Shown in pieces: positions 30,838-39,876 of a stretch of DNA of 42,230 nt. The translations under genes and the position numbers were made by a program. The number at the start of each line of letters is the position of its first letter. Positions within the stretch are counted from its first letter, which is position 1. A model generated the notes under the pieces. It was given only the letters and a program-made list of their open reading frames with translations. It was not told the DNA's origin and searched no databases. This DNA comes from Acidobacteria bacterium UBA2994 (GTDB lineage Bacteria > Acidobacteriota > Vicinamibacteria > Vicinamibacterales > UBA8438). The stretch is from positions 1-42,230 of the forward strand of contig DEAA01000051.1 of assembly GCA_002346545.1 (NCBI GenBank). Direction: 5' to 3'.

Positions 30838-33564
30838 ATGGGACTCAAGGTGAACTTCACGATCGTCAAGGCGCTGGCCCGCCGGGATCTGCGCCTCTAC
30901 TTCAGCAGCCCCGCCGGCTATGTGTTCCTCACGCTCTTCATCTTCCTGAGCGCGGCGGCCGCGTTCTGGCAGGACCGATTCTTCCTCGACAACCTGGCCA
31001 ACCTCGATCAGTTGAACCAGGTGTTCCCGTTCCTGCTGCTGGCGTTCATTCCCGCGCTGACCATGTCGGTGTGGTCCGAAGAGCGTCGACTGGGCACCTC
31101 CGAGCTGCTCTTCACCTTGCCGGCGACCGACTTCGAGGTCGTACTCGGCAAGTACATCGCCACCCTCGGCATCTACACCGCGTCGCTGGTGCTGTCGCTC
31201 AGCCACGTGCTGGTGCTGTTCTTCCTCGGCAGCCCCGATCTCGGGCTGATGTTTGGCAACTATGTCGGGTTCTGGCTGGTCGGCGCGGCGCTCATCCCGG
31301 TGGGCATGCTGGCATCGTTGTTGACTGTGAACACGACCGTCGCCTTCATCCTGGGCGCGCTTTTCTGCGGGGCGGTCATCTTCATCGACACGGCGGCGGG
31401 CGCCATCAGCGTGGATGCAGGGCGAGCGCTGGCTCCGCTCAGCGTCTTCAGCCCGTTCTGGGATTTCTCCAAAGGTGTGCTCACTCTGTCCGGGTTCGTG
31501 GCGTTTAGTTCCGTGGCTGGCTTCTTCATCTACCTGAACACGCTGTTGGTTAGCCGCCGGCACTGGCCCCGCGAAGCGGATGGTATGCCGATGTGGTCGC
31601 ACCACACCGTGCGAGCCGTGGCGCTGGCGGTCGCGCTTATCGCCGCCAACACGGTGGTTGCCCGTGCGACGCTGCGGCTCGATGTCACGGCCGAGCGGCT
31701 GTCGTCGGTCAGCTCCGAGACCCAGCGTCTGCTGGCCGAGTTGCCCGACGATCGACCGGTGTTCATCCAGGCGTTTCTGAGTCCCACTGTGCCCGAGCCG
31801 TTCGTGCAGGCGCGCTCGAACCTGATCGGCATTCTCGAAGAGATCGACGCCCTGGCGGGCGGCAAGGTGCAGGTGCTGATTGAGGACACCGAGCCGTTCA
31901 CCGACGCCGCGGTCAATGCGCGAGAGAAGTTCGGTATTCTGCCGCGCGCCATGCGTGACGTGGCCGCCGGTCGGGCGGAGGTGGCCGAGGTGTTCATGGG
32001 GGTGGCGTTCACCTCCGGCGCCGAACAACAGGTTATCCGGTTCTTCGACCGGGGGCTCCCGACCGAATACGAGATCATGCGGACCATTCGCGTGGTGGCC
32101 GGCAGCGAGCGGAAGCGCGTGGGCGTCGTCGACACGATGGTCAAGATCTTTGGCGGCCAGAATCTGACCAACCAGCAGCAGATGCCGCGCTGGTCGGTGG
32201 TCGGTGAGCTCCAGAAGCAATACGAAGTGGTGGAGGTCAACGCCGAGTTCCCGGTGCCGCCCGACATCGACGCACTGCTGGTGGCATTGCCCTCCTCGAT
32301 GCAGACGGATCAGATGGTGAACGTCACCGACTACATCCGCTCGGGGAAGCCGGCTATGGTGCTCGTGGATCCACTGCCGGCGGTCAACCCGACCCTGGCG
32401 CCGACCGAGTGGGTCGGCGAAGGGAACCCGTTTACCTATCCGCCCGGACAGGCGCGCCCCGGCCCCCGGGGGAACGTGCGGCAGTGGATTGCCGACCTCG
32501 GGGTGGACTGGGAGCCGACGCGGATCGTGTGGGATGCCTACAACCCGCATCCCGACCTGTCCTACATGCCCCAGGAAGTAGTGTTCCTCGGCGCCGGAAA
32601 CGAGAACCCGGACACCTTCAGCTCCGCAGCCGACATCGCCAAGGACCTGCAGGAGCTGGTCTTCCTGTATGCCGGCTCACTCGGTTCTGGCGAGGACCCG
32701 GATGTGACCTTCGAGCCGCTCCTGCGCACCGGCGCAGTGTCGGGCGACAGCGGCTACTTTACCCTCGTGCAGCAGAGCTTCTTCGGGCCCCAGATCAACC
32801 CGAACCCGGTGCGCGAGCAGAACGAAGGCGACTACGTCGTCGCGGCCCGCATCCGTTCGGATCAACCGGTCGCGGCGCCGGCCGCCGCCGGCGAGGAGAG
32901 CGCCGAGGAGGTGGATCCCGCCGACGCTGGAGCCTCCTGGACGACCGAGGGTCCGCTCGATCTTGTGGTGGTCGCCGACCTCGACTTCATCGGCGAGCAG
33001 TTCTTCCAGATCCGCGAGACGGCGCCCGGCAATCTGAACTTCGACAACATCACGTTCTTCCTGAACGCTATAGACGAACTGCTCGAGGACGATTCGTTCA
33101 TCGCCCTCCGGAGCCGGCGCGCCCGCCATCGGACCCTCGCGCGGGTCGAGGCCCAGACCGCCGAGTTTGTCGAGCAGCGGACGTTGGACGAGCAGCAGGC
33201 CGAGGCCGAGGCCGAGGAGGCGCTGACCGAGGCGCAGACCCGTCTCGACGAGCGAGTGGCTGAGGTGCAGGACCGCACTGACATCGACGCGCAGGCCAAG
33301 CAGATCATGGCCCGCAACCTCCAAGAGGTGGAGAACCGTCGCTTGCAGGTACTCTCGACCAACATCGAGACTGAGAAGCAGACCAAGGTCCGGGCGAGCC
33401 TCGAGCGGATGGAAACCCAGATCCGCCGGATTCAGAGCACCATCAAAACCTTTGCGATCCTGCTGCCGCCGGTCCCGGTGGTGGTGCTGGGTCTGGTAAC
33501 CTTCGCCCGCCGACAGCGGCGGGAGCGGGAAGGTGCTGCTGCGGCCCGGCGGCTCCGTGAGTAG
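30838..33564 (+). CDS. ABC-2 permease fused to GldG-like domain
   Basis: The 908-residue protein joins two parts usually encoded separately. Residues 1 to about 250 are an ABC-2 permease (GldF-like) with six helices, including FPFLLLAFIPALTMSVWSEE and RLGTSELLFTLPAT. After one more helix near 265, residues 280-560 form the GldG-like ABC-type transport domain (TAERLSSVSSETQRLLAEL, RDVAAGRAEVAEVFMG), followed by a long region and a charged coiled coil (EEALTEAQTRLDERVAEVQ) and a last helix (TFAILLPPVPVVVLGLV). Both ends of the GldG part lie in the membrane, with the middle outside. The ATG at 30838 has GAGGGG upstream. It works with the preceding ATPase and the following DUF4340 protein; the substrate is unknown. 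Confidence 0.87.
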   Translation: MGLKVNFTIVKALARRDLRLYFSSPAGYVFLTLFIFLSAAAAFWQDRFFLDNLANLDQLNQVFPFLLLAFIPALTMSVWSEERRLGTSELLFTLPATDFEVVLGKYIATLGIYTASLVLSLSHVLVLFFLGSPDLGLMFGNYVGFWLVGAALIPVGMLASLLTVNTTVAFILGALFCGAVIFIDTAAGAISVDAGRALAPLSVFSPFWDFSKGVLTLSGFVAFSSVAGFFIYLNTLLVSRRHWPREADGMPMWSHHTVRAVALAVALIAANTVVARATLRLDVTAERLSSVSSETQRLLAELPDDRPVFIQAFLSPTVPEPFVQARSNLIGILEEIDALAGGKVQVLIEDTEPFTDAAVNAREKFGILPRAMRDVAAGRAEVAEVFMGVAFTSGAEQQVIRFFDRGLPTEYEIMRTIRVVAGSERKRVGVVDTMVKIFGGQNLTNQQQMPRWSVVGELQKQYEVVEVNAEFPVPPDIDALLVALPSSMQTDQMVNVTDYIRSGKPAMVLVDPLPAVNPTLAPTEWVGEGNPFTYPPGQARPGPRGNVRQWIADLGVDWEPTRIVWDAYNPHPDLSYMPQEVVFLGAGNENPDTFSSAADIAKDLQELVFLYAGSLGSGEDPDVTFEPLLRTGAVSGDSGYFTLVQQSFFGPQINPNPVREQNEGDYVVAARIRSDQPVAAPAAAGEESAEEVDPADAGASWTTEGPLDLVVVADLDFIGEQFFQIRETAPGNLNFDNITFFLNAIDELLEDDSFIALRSRRARHRTLARVEAQTAEFVEQRTLDEQQAEAEAEEALTEAQTRLDERVAEVQDRTDIDAQAKQIMARNLQEVENRRLQVLSTNIETEKQTKVRASLERMETQIRRIQSTIKTFAILLPPVPVVVLGLVTFARRQRREREGAAAARRLRE

Positions 33565-33575
33565 GACCGTAGGAC

Positions 33576-33589
33576 GGGCCTTCAGGCCC
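33576..33589. repeat. Small palindrome GGGCCTTCAGGCCC
   Basis: A perfect 14-base palindrome sits just after the permease stop; as RNA it makes five GC-rich pairs closed by a UUCA loop. A similar GGGC-TGAA-GCCC structure lies at 37296-37307. These may be copies of a tiny intergenic repeat or local 3'-end hairpins; no T-run follows. Confidence 0.35.
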
Positions 33590-33655
33590 ATCAACGTGAT
33601 CGACGTGGCAACCCCTCAGGACCGGTGAAGGGGCCGACCAGGTAGGACCAGCACG

Positions 33656-35077
33656 ATGAGCGAACTGAAGAAAACGACGGTGTTTGGTGGCGCGGCGTTG
33701 GTGCTGGTGGTGCTGGCGCTGGTGACGGGGCCTCGGCGGGCGGCGCCGGATGCGTTCTTCGACGTGGGCGAGACGTTCTTTTCGGAGTTCACCGACCCCG
33801 AGTTGGCGACGTCGTTGGAGGTCATTGCGTTCGACGATGAGACCGCCGCCGCGGCGACTTTCAGGGTGCTGAACCGTAACGGGCTTTGGACGATCCCGTC
33901 TCACCACGACTACCCGGCCGACGGCGCAGAGCGGCTGGCGAACACCGCGGCCGGCATGATCTCCATCACTAAGGACGACTTCCGATCTGACAGCGTTACC
34001 GACCATGAGGCATTCGGCGTGATCGACCCGCTCGATGAAGGGGTGAGTACCTTGCAGGGGCGCGGTCGACGCGTGACCTTCAAGGGGGCCAGCGAGCAGG
34101 TGCTCGCGGATCTCATCATTGGCGACGCGGTCGAGGGACGGCCTGGCTACAACTTCGTCCGGGTGCCGGATCAGAGCCGGGTCTATGCCGCACGGACCGA
34201 CATCGGCATCTCCACCGACTTCAAGGACTGGATCGAGACCAACCTGCTCGGAGTCGAACGAGACGACGTCAAGCGGGTGGTGCTCAACGAGTATCAGGTC
34301 GACGAGCGCACTGGCATGGTGCGGCGCCGCGGCGAGTTTGCCGTCAACTGGATCGAGCAGGATGTCTGGGAAGGCAGCGAGGTGCCGGCTGGCAAGGAGG
34401 TCGACTATGTCCAGATGAACCTGCTGGTCGGTTCGTTGATGACCGTCGAGATCGTCGGCGTCCGCCCCAAGCCCACAGGACTCACCGGCAATTTGCGTGC
34501 GGCCTTCGAAGCGCGCGAGATCACCAACGCCGATCTGCAGTCCATGCAGTCGCGCGGGTTCTACCCCACTCAGGAAGGCGACCTGCTATCGAACGAGGGC
34601 GAGCTGCTGGTCCGGACCGATCTCGGCGTGCTCTACACCATGAGGTGGGGAGAGATTCTTTACGGGAGCGGTAATGCCATCTCGGTCGGCGACGACACGA
34701 GCGACGACGAACAGACTGGCGGTGGCGAGAATCGCTACGTCATGATCAATGCCGAGTTCGATCCTACCGCGCTGCCCGAGCCGGCCATGCCGGCTAATCG
34801 CGACTTCGACGGCAAGCCGGAAGACCAGTGGAGTGACGCGGACCGTGAGAACAAGCGGTTGGCCGACTTGCACGACCAGTGGCAACAGCGCGTTGAAGCC
34901 GGCCAGGCGCGCGCCGAAGACCTGGCCACCCGGTTCGCCAACTGGTACTACGTGGTCTCAGCTGGCAGCTACACCCGGCTCCACAAGACCCGGGACGAGC
35001 TGCTCAAGGACATCGAGGAAGCCGAGACTGACCCGGCCGGTGCCCGCGGTCCCGCTCTAACCGCCGTCCGACCCTGA
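33656..35077 (+). CDS. DUF4340 domain protein
   Basis: The 473-residue protein starts with one N-terminal membrane helix (TTVFGGAALVLVVLALVTG), leaving the rest outside the membrane. The FDDETAAAATFRVLNRNGLW stretch followed by TIPSHHDYPADGAERL is the typical start of DUF4340 domains, and the pattern repeats further on (LADLIIGDAVEGRPGYNFVR). A late acidic linker and a helix (EDLATRFANWYYVVS) complete it. DUF4340 proteins regularly follow GldG-type genes in ABC operons and are thought to be extracytoplasmic parts of the exporter. It is the third gene of the exporter operon, about 90 bases behind the permease. Confidence 0.85.
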   Translation: MSELKKTTVFGGAALVLVVLALVTGPRRAAPDAFFDVGETFFSEFTDPELATSLEVIAFDDETAAAATFRVLNRNGLWTIPSHHDYPADGAERLANTAAGMISITKDDFRSDSVTDHEAFGVIDPLDEGVSTLQGRGRRVTFKGASEQVLADLIIGDAVEGRPGYNFVRVPDQSRVYAARTDIGISTDFKDWIETNLLGVERDDVKRVVLNEYQVDERTGMVRRRGEFAVNWIEQDVWEGSEVPAGKEVDYVQMNLLVGSLMTVEIVGVRPKPTGLTGNLRAAFEAREITNADLQSMQSRGFYPTQEGDLLSNEGELLVRTDLGVLYTMRWGEILYGSGNAISVGDDTSDDEQTGGGENRYVMINAEFDPTALPEPAMPANRDFDGKPEDQWSDADRENKRLADLHDQWQQRVEAGQARAEDLATRFANWYYVVSAGSYTRLHKTRDELLKDIEEAETDPAGARGPALTAVRP

Positions 35078-35318
35078 TCTAGCCAGCGCGGATCTGGAGC
35101 CACCGAGACCGCGGTGCAGGATGCTATCTATAGCATCAATCCAAGCCTCCCCCCGGTTCGCCGACGCTGGTCGTGGTCGGTGTGACGCTGATGCTTGGCG
35201 CAAAGCTGGCCTGCGTGCTTGCCCGCCCGTCGCGCCGCCGGCACCGGTCTCATACTGGCCCTGAAGGAGCTCGAGCGGGGTACGGCCCCACCCGTTGGGG
35301 ATCTGGTACAGTGATCGG

Positions 35319-36707
35319 ATGGGCAGGACCCTTCTGCAGAAAGTCTGGGATCTCCACACGGTTCGAAAGCTCCCCACCGGACAGACGCAGCTGTTCATAG
35401 GGCTTCACCTCATCCATGAGGTGACGACGCCGCAGGCCTTCGACATGCTCCGCGCCCGCGGCATTGGGGTGGCATTCCCCGGCCGGACCTTCGCGACGAC
35501 CGATCACATCATCCCGACGCTGGACCAGAGCCGGCCCTTCGAGGACCCGCTCGCCGAGACGATGCTTGCAGCGCTCGAAAAGAACTGCGCCGAGTACAGC
35601 ATCCCGTTCTGGAATCTGGATAGCGACCGTCAGGGCATAGTGCATGTGATCGGGCCGGAGCTTGGACTAACCCAGCCCGGCATGACCATCGCGTGCGGCG
35701 ACAGCCACACCTCGACTCACGGAGCGCTCGGAGCCGTGGCGTTCGGGATCGGCACCTCGCAGGTGCGCGACGTCCTAGCCTCGCAGTCGCTCGCGTTCGA
35801 CCCGCTCAAGGTGCGCCGGATCACGGTCGATGGACAGCTCGCCTCCGGCGTGTTCGCCAAGGACGTCATCCTTGAGATCATCGCGCGGCTGGGGGTCAAG
35901 GGTGGCGTCGGTCACGCCTATGAGTACGGCGGCTCCGCCATCGAGGCGATGGGTATCGACGAGCGGCTGACCATTTGCAACATGTCTATCGAGGGGGGCG
36001 CCCGGGTTGGCTACGTCAATCCGGACCAGACCACGTTCGACTACCTCCGCGGGCGGCCCTTCGCGCCGCAAGGTGAGGCGTTTGATCGGGCCGTCTCCTG
36101 GTGGGGTTCGACCGCTTCGGATCCGGATGCCGCCTACGACGACGTCGTCGAGATTCCGGCCTCCGAGATCGAGCCGCGGGTGACTTGGGGGATCAATCCT
36201 GGCCAGTCGGTTGGTATTAGCGACACGATTCCGGCGACCGGCGCCGGGGTGGACGAGGCGCTCGCGTTCATGGGGTTGAGCGGCGGTGCCCCGATCCAGG
36301 GCACCAAGATCGACGTGGCCTTCGTCGGGTCCTGCACGAATTCACGGCTCTCGGATCTGCGGGAGGCGGCGCGCATTGCGAGAGGCCAGCGGGTGGCGTC
36401 GCATGTGAACGCGCTGGTTGTCCCTGGGTCGCAGGCGGTGCGGGCGGCCGCCGAGCAGGAAGGACTCGACCAGGTGTTCCGCGACGCCGGGTTCGAATGG
36501 CGTGGCGCCGGCTGCTCGATGTGCCTGGCGATGAATCCTGATCGTCTCAATGGTGAGCAGGTGTGCGCCTCATCGTCGAATCGTAACTTCAAGGGCCGAC
36601 AGGGGAGCCCGACCGGACGCACGCTGCTGATGAGCCCTGCCATGGTTGCGGCCGCGGCGCTGGCTGGTGAGGTGGTCGATGTCAGGACGGTGATGAGCCA
36701 TGTCTAG
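35319..36707 (+). CDS. leuC: 3-Isopropylmalate dehydratase large subunit
   Basis: LeuC binds a [4Fe-4S] cluster and, with LeuD, isomerises 2- to 3-isopropylmalate. The 462-residue sequence opens with [16 protein letters not shown] and has the aconitase-type signatures: cluster Cys in [12 protein letters not shown], the pair [27 protein letters not shown] and [11 protein letters not shown]. Length matches the bacterial enzyme. ATG 35319 is used because the family begins here; an in-frame start eight codons upstream is less likely. leuD overlaps its end by eight bases. The 240 bases before it contain no gene and should carry the promoter, which I could not define. Confidence 0.95.
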   Translation: MGRTLLQKVWDLHTVRKLPTGQTQLFIGLHLIHEVTTPQAFDMLRARGIGVAFPGRTFATTDHIIPTLDQSRPFEDPLAETMLAALEKNCAEYSIPFWNLDSDRQGIVHVIGPELGLTQPGMTIACGDSHTSTHGALGAVAFGIGTSQVRDVLASQSLAFDPLKVRRITVDGQLASGVFAKDVILEIIARLGVKGGVGHAYEYGGSAIEAMGIDERLTICNMSIEGGARVGYVNPDQTTFDYLRGRPFAPQGEAFDRAVSWWGSTASDPDAAYDDVVEIPASEIEPRVTWGINPGQSVGISDTIPATGAGVDEALAFMGLSGGAPIQGTKIDVAFVGSCTNSRLSDLREAARIARGQRVASHVNALVVPGSQAVRAAAEQEGLDQVFRDAGFEWRGAGCSMCLAMNPDRLNGEQVCASSSNRNFKGRQGSPTGRTLLMSPAMVAAAALAGEVVDVRTVMSHV

Positions 36708-37290
36708 CCAGATTGACCGGATCGAGGGTTCGGGGATGCCGCTCCGCGGCGACAACATCGACACCGACCGAATCATTCCAGCGCGATTCCTCAAGGCGAT
36801 CACGTTCGACGGCCTGGGCGACCACGTATTCGAAGATGACCGGGCGGCGATGGCCGATCACCCGTTCTCGAACCCGGCTTACCGTCAGGCTAAGGTGCTA
36901 CTTGCGAACGAGAACTTCGGGTCTGGCTCGTCTCGGGAGCATGCGCCGCAGGCGCTGAAACGGTGGGGAATCGAAGCCTGTGTCGGCGAGTCATTCTCAG
37001 AGATCTTCCGGGGGAACTCGCTCGCCATCGGGCTGGCGTGCGTCACCGTGTCGCGCGAGGCCGTGGAGCAACTGATGTCACTGGTCGAGACGGCCCCGGA
37101 CACGCCCTTCTCTCTGTCGCTTCAGGATCGGAGCCTCTCGGCTGACGATCTGCGGGTGGAGATCGGCGTTGATAACTCGGTGCGCGACGCGTTGCTCAAC
37201 GGCACCTGGGACGCGACCGGCATGCTGCTCGACGACTTCGACGTCGTCCGCGGCGTGGCCGAGCGGGTCCCCTATATCCGCGGGTTCTGA
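36700..37290 (+). CDS. leuD: 3-Isopropylmalate dehydratase small subunit
   Basis: LeuD supplies the swivel domain of isopropylmalate isomerase. The product (196 residues, normal length) contains the family markers [16 protein letters not shown], the active-site loop [15 protein letters not shown], and [15 protein letters not shown]. It starts inside the end of leuC (eight-base overlap), as usual, ensuring equal production. Directly after its stop lies a small GC-rich palindrome and then a 330-base gap with a decayed gene. Confidence 0.95.
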   Translation: MSSQIDRIEGSGMPLRGDNIDTDRIIPARFLKAITFDGLGDHVFEDDRAAMADHPFSNPAYRQAKVLLANENFGSGSSREHAPQALKRWGIEACVGESFSEIFRGNSLAIGLACVTVSREAVEQLMSLVETAPDTPFSLSLQDRSLSADDLRVEIGVDNSVRDALLNGTWDATGMLLDDFDVVRGVAERVPYIRGF

Positions 37291-37293
37291 GCG

Positions 37294-37310
37294 GCGGGCT
37301 GAAGCCCCGC
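37294..37310. repeat. Small GC-rich hairpin after leuD
   Basis: GGGCT-GA-AGCCC (37296-37307) with an outer GC extension and one bulged C forms a hairpin just four bases after the leuD stop. It resembles the GGGCCTTCAGGCCC palindrome at 33576 in the opposite orientation. It lacks a T-run, so it is at best a weak terminator or an RNA-end protector. Confidence 0.35.
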
Positions 37311-37325
37311 ACTACAGGCTCAGTT

Positions 37326-37605
37326 CGCGGTGTCAGACGACGATTGCGGTCTCGAAGTAGCGTGGACTGAACAGGGTCCAGTCGCCGACCGACTCGGGCA
37401 GGGCGAATCACGCGCCGGCCGCCGACGGAGCTGTGCCCGCCTCGAACGTTCTATGCTCCACCGCTTCCATCAGGTCGAGCACGTCGCTGTAGTGACCAAC
37501 CGCTCGACCGTTGTCTGGTCAGAGTGCGGGCATCCAGGCCGTCCCCAGGATGGCTCCTGCCCCTTTCACTACCGCACGCCTGGGCAGCGAACGAGCAAGG
37601 TCTCT
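37326..37605 (-). pseudogene. Decayed gene for a Tat-exported protein (tentative), in the 330-base gap after leuD
   Basis: On the minus strand, a twin-arginine-like leader reads LPRRAVVKGAGAILGTAWMP (37600-37522) and ends in a stop at 37519-37521, with no start codon before it. In the next frame the sequence from about 37518 to 37330 reads SDVLDLMEAVEHRTFEAG, and after a stop FALPESVGDWTLF and SPRYFETAIVV, which looks like protein sequence but matches no family I can name. This suggests the two ends of a Tat-exported enzyme gene with most of the middle deleted. Evidence is composition and the leader only. The gap holds nothing else apart from the hairpin after leuD. Confidence 0.35.
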
Positions 37606-37619
37606 CGTTGAAGCTCCTC

Positions 37620-38513
37620 CTACGTTTTGCTTCCGTCGACGTGGGCTTGGGCTGCTCGGAGGAACGCCTCGGAGGCATGCGAGAGCTCGCCCGCCTTCCT
37701 GTAGACCAGGCGCAACTCCCGTGGCATACCTAGCTGCGGCACCCGCACCGCGACCAACTGTTTCCGGGCGAGTTCGGCGAGGGCGCACCGCCGAGGCAGC
37801 AGCGCCACGCCGAGTCCCATCTCCACCGCGCGCTTGATGCCGTCAAGACTGGCCAGCGAGATCTGGATGTTGATCGGGGCGTGCTTTTCCTCGAACAGCC
37901 GAAGCACCCCCTCGCGCCGGGGCGAATAGTCGTTGTGGGCGATAACGGTCTGTTTGCCGAACTCCTTCATGGTGATGTGGCGCCGTTTGGACAGTGGGTG
38001 GCCAGGACGTACTAGCATCACCAGTTCGTCGACCCCGAGCGAGACTGAGACCAGGCCACGTTCCGCCGGTTCGAAGGTTACGAAGCCGAAGTCCAGGCTT
38101 CGGTTCAGCACCTCACCCGGAATCTGTCTGGAGTGCACGCGTCGCATCTCGACCTGTGCACCTGGGTGGGCGTCACGAAATCGGTCCACGATGGGCAGTA
38201 GCACTTGCACGGCGGCTTCGTTGACTCCGATCACCACTCGACCCCGCCTGAGCTCCTGGAGCTCCCGGACGGCAAGATGCGCCTCGCTCTGAAGCCGGGT
38301 CAGCCGTTCGGCGTAGTCGAGCAGCACCACGCCTGCCTCGGTCAGCCGGCCGTTCTTCGACGACCGGTCGAAGAGCCGCTCCTTCAGTTCGGTCTCGAGC
38401 CGTCGAATGGTCTGGCTGACGGCCGGTTGGGTGCGATGCAGCTTAGCGGCGGCACGAGAGAAGCTCCGCTCGGCGGCCACGGCCTGAAACACCTGCAGGT
38501 CACTCAGTTCCAT
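37620..38513 (-). CDS. LysR-family transcriptional regulator
   Basis: The 297-residue protein has the LysR N-terminal winged helix-turn-helix (SFSRAAAKLHRTQPAVSQ then TIRRLE, residues about 17-40), the linker helix, and a two-lobe effector domain (GRVVIGVNEAAVQVLLPIV; RAVEMGLGVALLPRRCA). It is divergent from leuA with about 120 bases between, and that region has a strong AT-rich inverted repeat. LysR regulators normally control the divergent gene and themselves, with a pathway intermediate as co-inducer, so isopropylmalate or leucine is a natural guess. The last base of the gene abuts the decayed region. Confidence 0.9.
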   Translation of the reverse strand: MELSDLQVFQAVAAERSFSRAAAKLHRTQPAVSQTIRRLETELKERLFDRSSKNGRLTEAGVVLLDYAERLTRLQSEAHLAVRELQELRRGRVVIGVNEAAVQVLLPIVDRFRDAHPGAQVEMRRVHSRQIPGEVLNRSLDFGFVTFEPAERGLVSVSLGVDELVMLVRPGHPLSKRRHITMKEFGKQTVIAHNDYSPRREGVLRLFEEKHAPINIQISLASLDGIKRAVEMGLGVALLPRRCALAELARKQLVAVRVPQLGMPRELRLVYRKAGELSHASEAFLRAAQAHVDGSKT

Positions 38514-38520
38514 TGGCCGG

Positions 38521-38588
38521 TATATGAAATGTAGTTATTATATATTAATAATTATAATCTTGACTTGGTGTCTTAATGGTCGTGAACT
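38521..38588. promoter_or_regulatory. AT-rich LysR/leuA intergenic operator-promoter
   Basis: Only about 12 of the 60 bases from 38521 to 38580 are G or C, in strong contrast with the surroundings. Within it lies the perfect inverted repeat TTATTA-N5-TAATAA (38535-38551), which fits the T-N11-A form of LysR sites. TATAAT occurs on the plus strand at 38553-38558 and on the minus strand at 38542-38537, giving possible -10 boxes for both genes. TTGACT (38560-38565) with TGAACT 17 bases on is an alternative leuA promoter. Confidence 0.55.
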
Positions 38589-38634
38589 AGGGGGGTCAGC
38601 AAGGTAGGGCAGGTGACCAACCAGGAGAGGCAAC

Positions 38635-39813
38635 GTGGCCGATGACCGACTGATCATCTTTGATACGACTCTACGGGACGGCGAGCAGGCGCCAGGCTTC
38701 TCGATGAACACTCCCGAGAAGCTCAGGCTTGCGCGGCAGTTACAGTCGCTTGGCGTGGATGTGATGGAAGCTGGCTTCCCGATTGCTTCCCAAGACGATG
38801 CCGACGCGGTCCGCCAGATCGCGACCGAGATCAAAGGACCGATCATCGCCGGCCTGGCTCGATGCGACGCCGCCGACATCGAGTGTGCGGGCGAGGCGGT
38901 GAAGCCCGCCGAGCGCTCACGGATCCACACCTTCATCGCCACTTCTGACCTGCACCTCGAGCGGAAGCTTCGCATCTCGCGTGACGAGTGTCTGCAGTCG
39001 GTGCGCGACAACGTTACCCTGGCGCGCAGCCTGACCGACGACGTAGAGTTCTCGGCCGAGGACGCGACTCGAAGCGACCGCGACTTCCTGTGTCAGATTG
39101 TCGAAACGGCCATCGACTGTGGGGCCGGCACGGTCAATCTGCCCGATACGGTCGGCTATTGCACGCCGGACGAGATAGAGGAGTTTTTCCGCAGCATCAT
39201 CGGGCGCGTGCCCAATGCTGACAAGGCAATCTTCAGTACCCATTGCCACGATGACCTAGGCTTGGCTGTCGCCAACTCGCTGGCGGCAGTGCGGGGCGGG
39301 TGCCGGCAGATCGAGTGCACCATCAACGGAATCGGCGAACGGGCGGGCAACGCGTCACTCGAAGAATTGGTGATGGTGACAAAGGTTCGCGGTGATCGGG
39401 TGCCCTATACGACCGGAATCGACACGACGAAGCTCTATCCCTGTAGCGCCATGCTGAGCGAACTGACCCACGAGCCGGTGCAGTCGAACAAGGCAATCGT
39501 CGGGCGGAATGCGTTTGCGCATGAGGCAGGCATCCATCAAGACGGGTTCATCAAGGACCGCCGCACCTACGAGATTATGTTGCCAACCGACGTTGGGGTG
39601 GCCCAATCGACGTTGGTGCTCGGCAAGCACTCCGGCCGCCATGCCGTGAAGCAGCGGTGCGAGCAACTGGGGCATGAGCTGAGTCGGTTGCAGCTCGACC
39701 GGGTATATCGGGCCATCATCGATTTGGCGGACCACCAGAAAATGGTCGAAGACAGCGACGTGGCCGCGATTATCGAGCAGGTCGTCGCCGATCAAGCCGC
39801 GGGCGCCGCCTGA
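38635..39813 (+). CDS. leuA: 2-Isopropylmalate synthase lacking the regulatory domain
   Basis: LeuA condenses acetyl-CoA and 2-oxoisovalerate, the first step of leucine synthesis. The GTG start has AGGAGAGG eight bases upstream. The catalytic barrel is complete: IIFDTTLRDGEQAPGFSM with the metal-binding Asp, STHCHDDLGLAVANS with the HxH metal pair, NGIGERAGNASLEE, and HEAGIHQDGFIKD. The protein ends at 392 residues, where family members of about 510 continue into the C-terminal leucine-binding domain. It keeps only the short linker helices, so feedback inhibition by leucine through that domain should be missing. Homocitrate or citramalate synthase are alternatives, but linkage to leuB, leuC and leuD supports LeuA. 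Confidence 0.9.
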   Translation: MADDRLIIFDTTLRDGEQAPGFSMNTPEKLRLARQLQSLGVDVMEAGFPIASQDDADAVRQIATEIKGPIIAGLARCDAADIECAGEAVKPAERSRIHTFIATSDLHLERKLRISRDECLQSVRDNVTLARSLTDDVEFSAEDATRSDRDFLCQIVETAIDCGAGTVNLPDTVGYCTPDEIEEFFRSIIGRVPNADKAIFSTHCHDDLGLAVANSLAAVRGGCRQIECTINGIGERAGNASLEELVMVTKVRGDRVPYTTGIDTTKLYPCSAMLSELTHEPVQSNKAIVGRNAFAHEAGIHQDGFIKDRRTYEIMLPTDVGVAQSTLVLGKHSGRHAVKQRCEQLGHELSRLQLDRVYRAIIDLADHQKMVEDSDVAAIIEQVVADQAAGAA

Positions 39814-39863
39814 GGGCGGCCCCGCTCCCTCTTCTCCAATCGGGCGGAGGCTGTGCCTCCGCC
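39805..39863 (+). promoter_or_regulatory. Two strong hairpins between leuA and leuB
   Basis: GCCGCC-TGAG-GGCGGC (39805-39820) surrounds the leuA stop codon, and GGCGGAGGC-TGT-GCCTCCGCC (39843-39863) is a perfect nine-pair stem ending 13 bases before the leuB ATG. The second stem holds the only purine-rich sequence near the start, so it could hide the ribosome-binding region or shield the leuB message. Neither is followed by a T-run, so they are not simple terminators. Confidence 0.5.
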
Positions 39864-39876
39864 GGCATCGTCTTAC

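Noticed and set aside
30691..32550. 619-codon open frame on the minus strand opposite the Gld-type exporter genes
   Set aside because: It is rich in Arg, His, Gln and Glu with no domain, lies fully antisense to two clear genes, and is what GC-rich third positions produce.
38589..38634. T-box or leucine leader-peptide attenuator before leuA
   Set aside because: There is no Leu-rich short ORF and no T-box core; the interval is too short.
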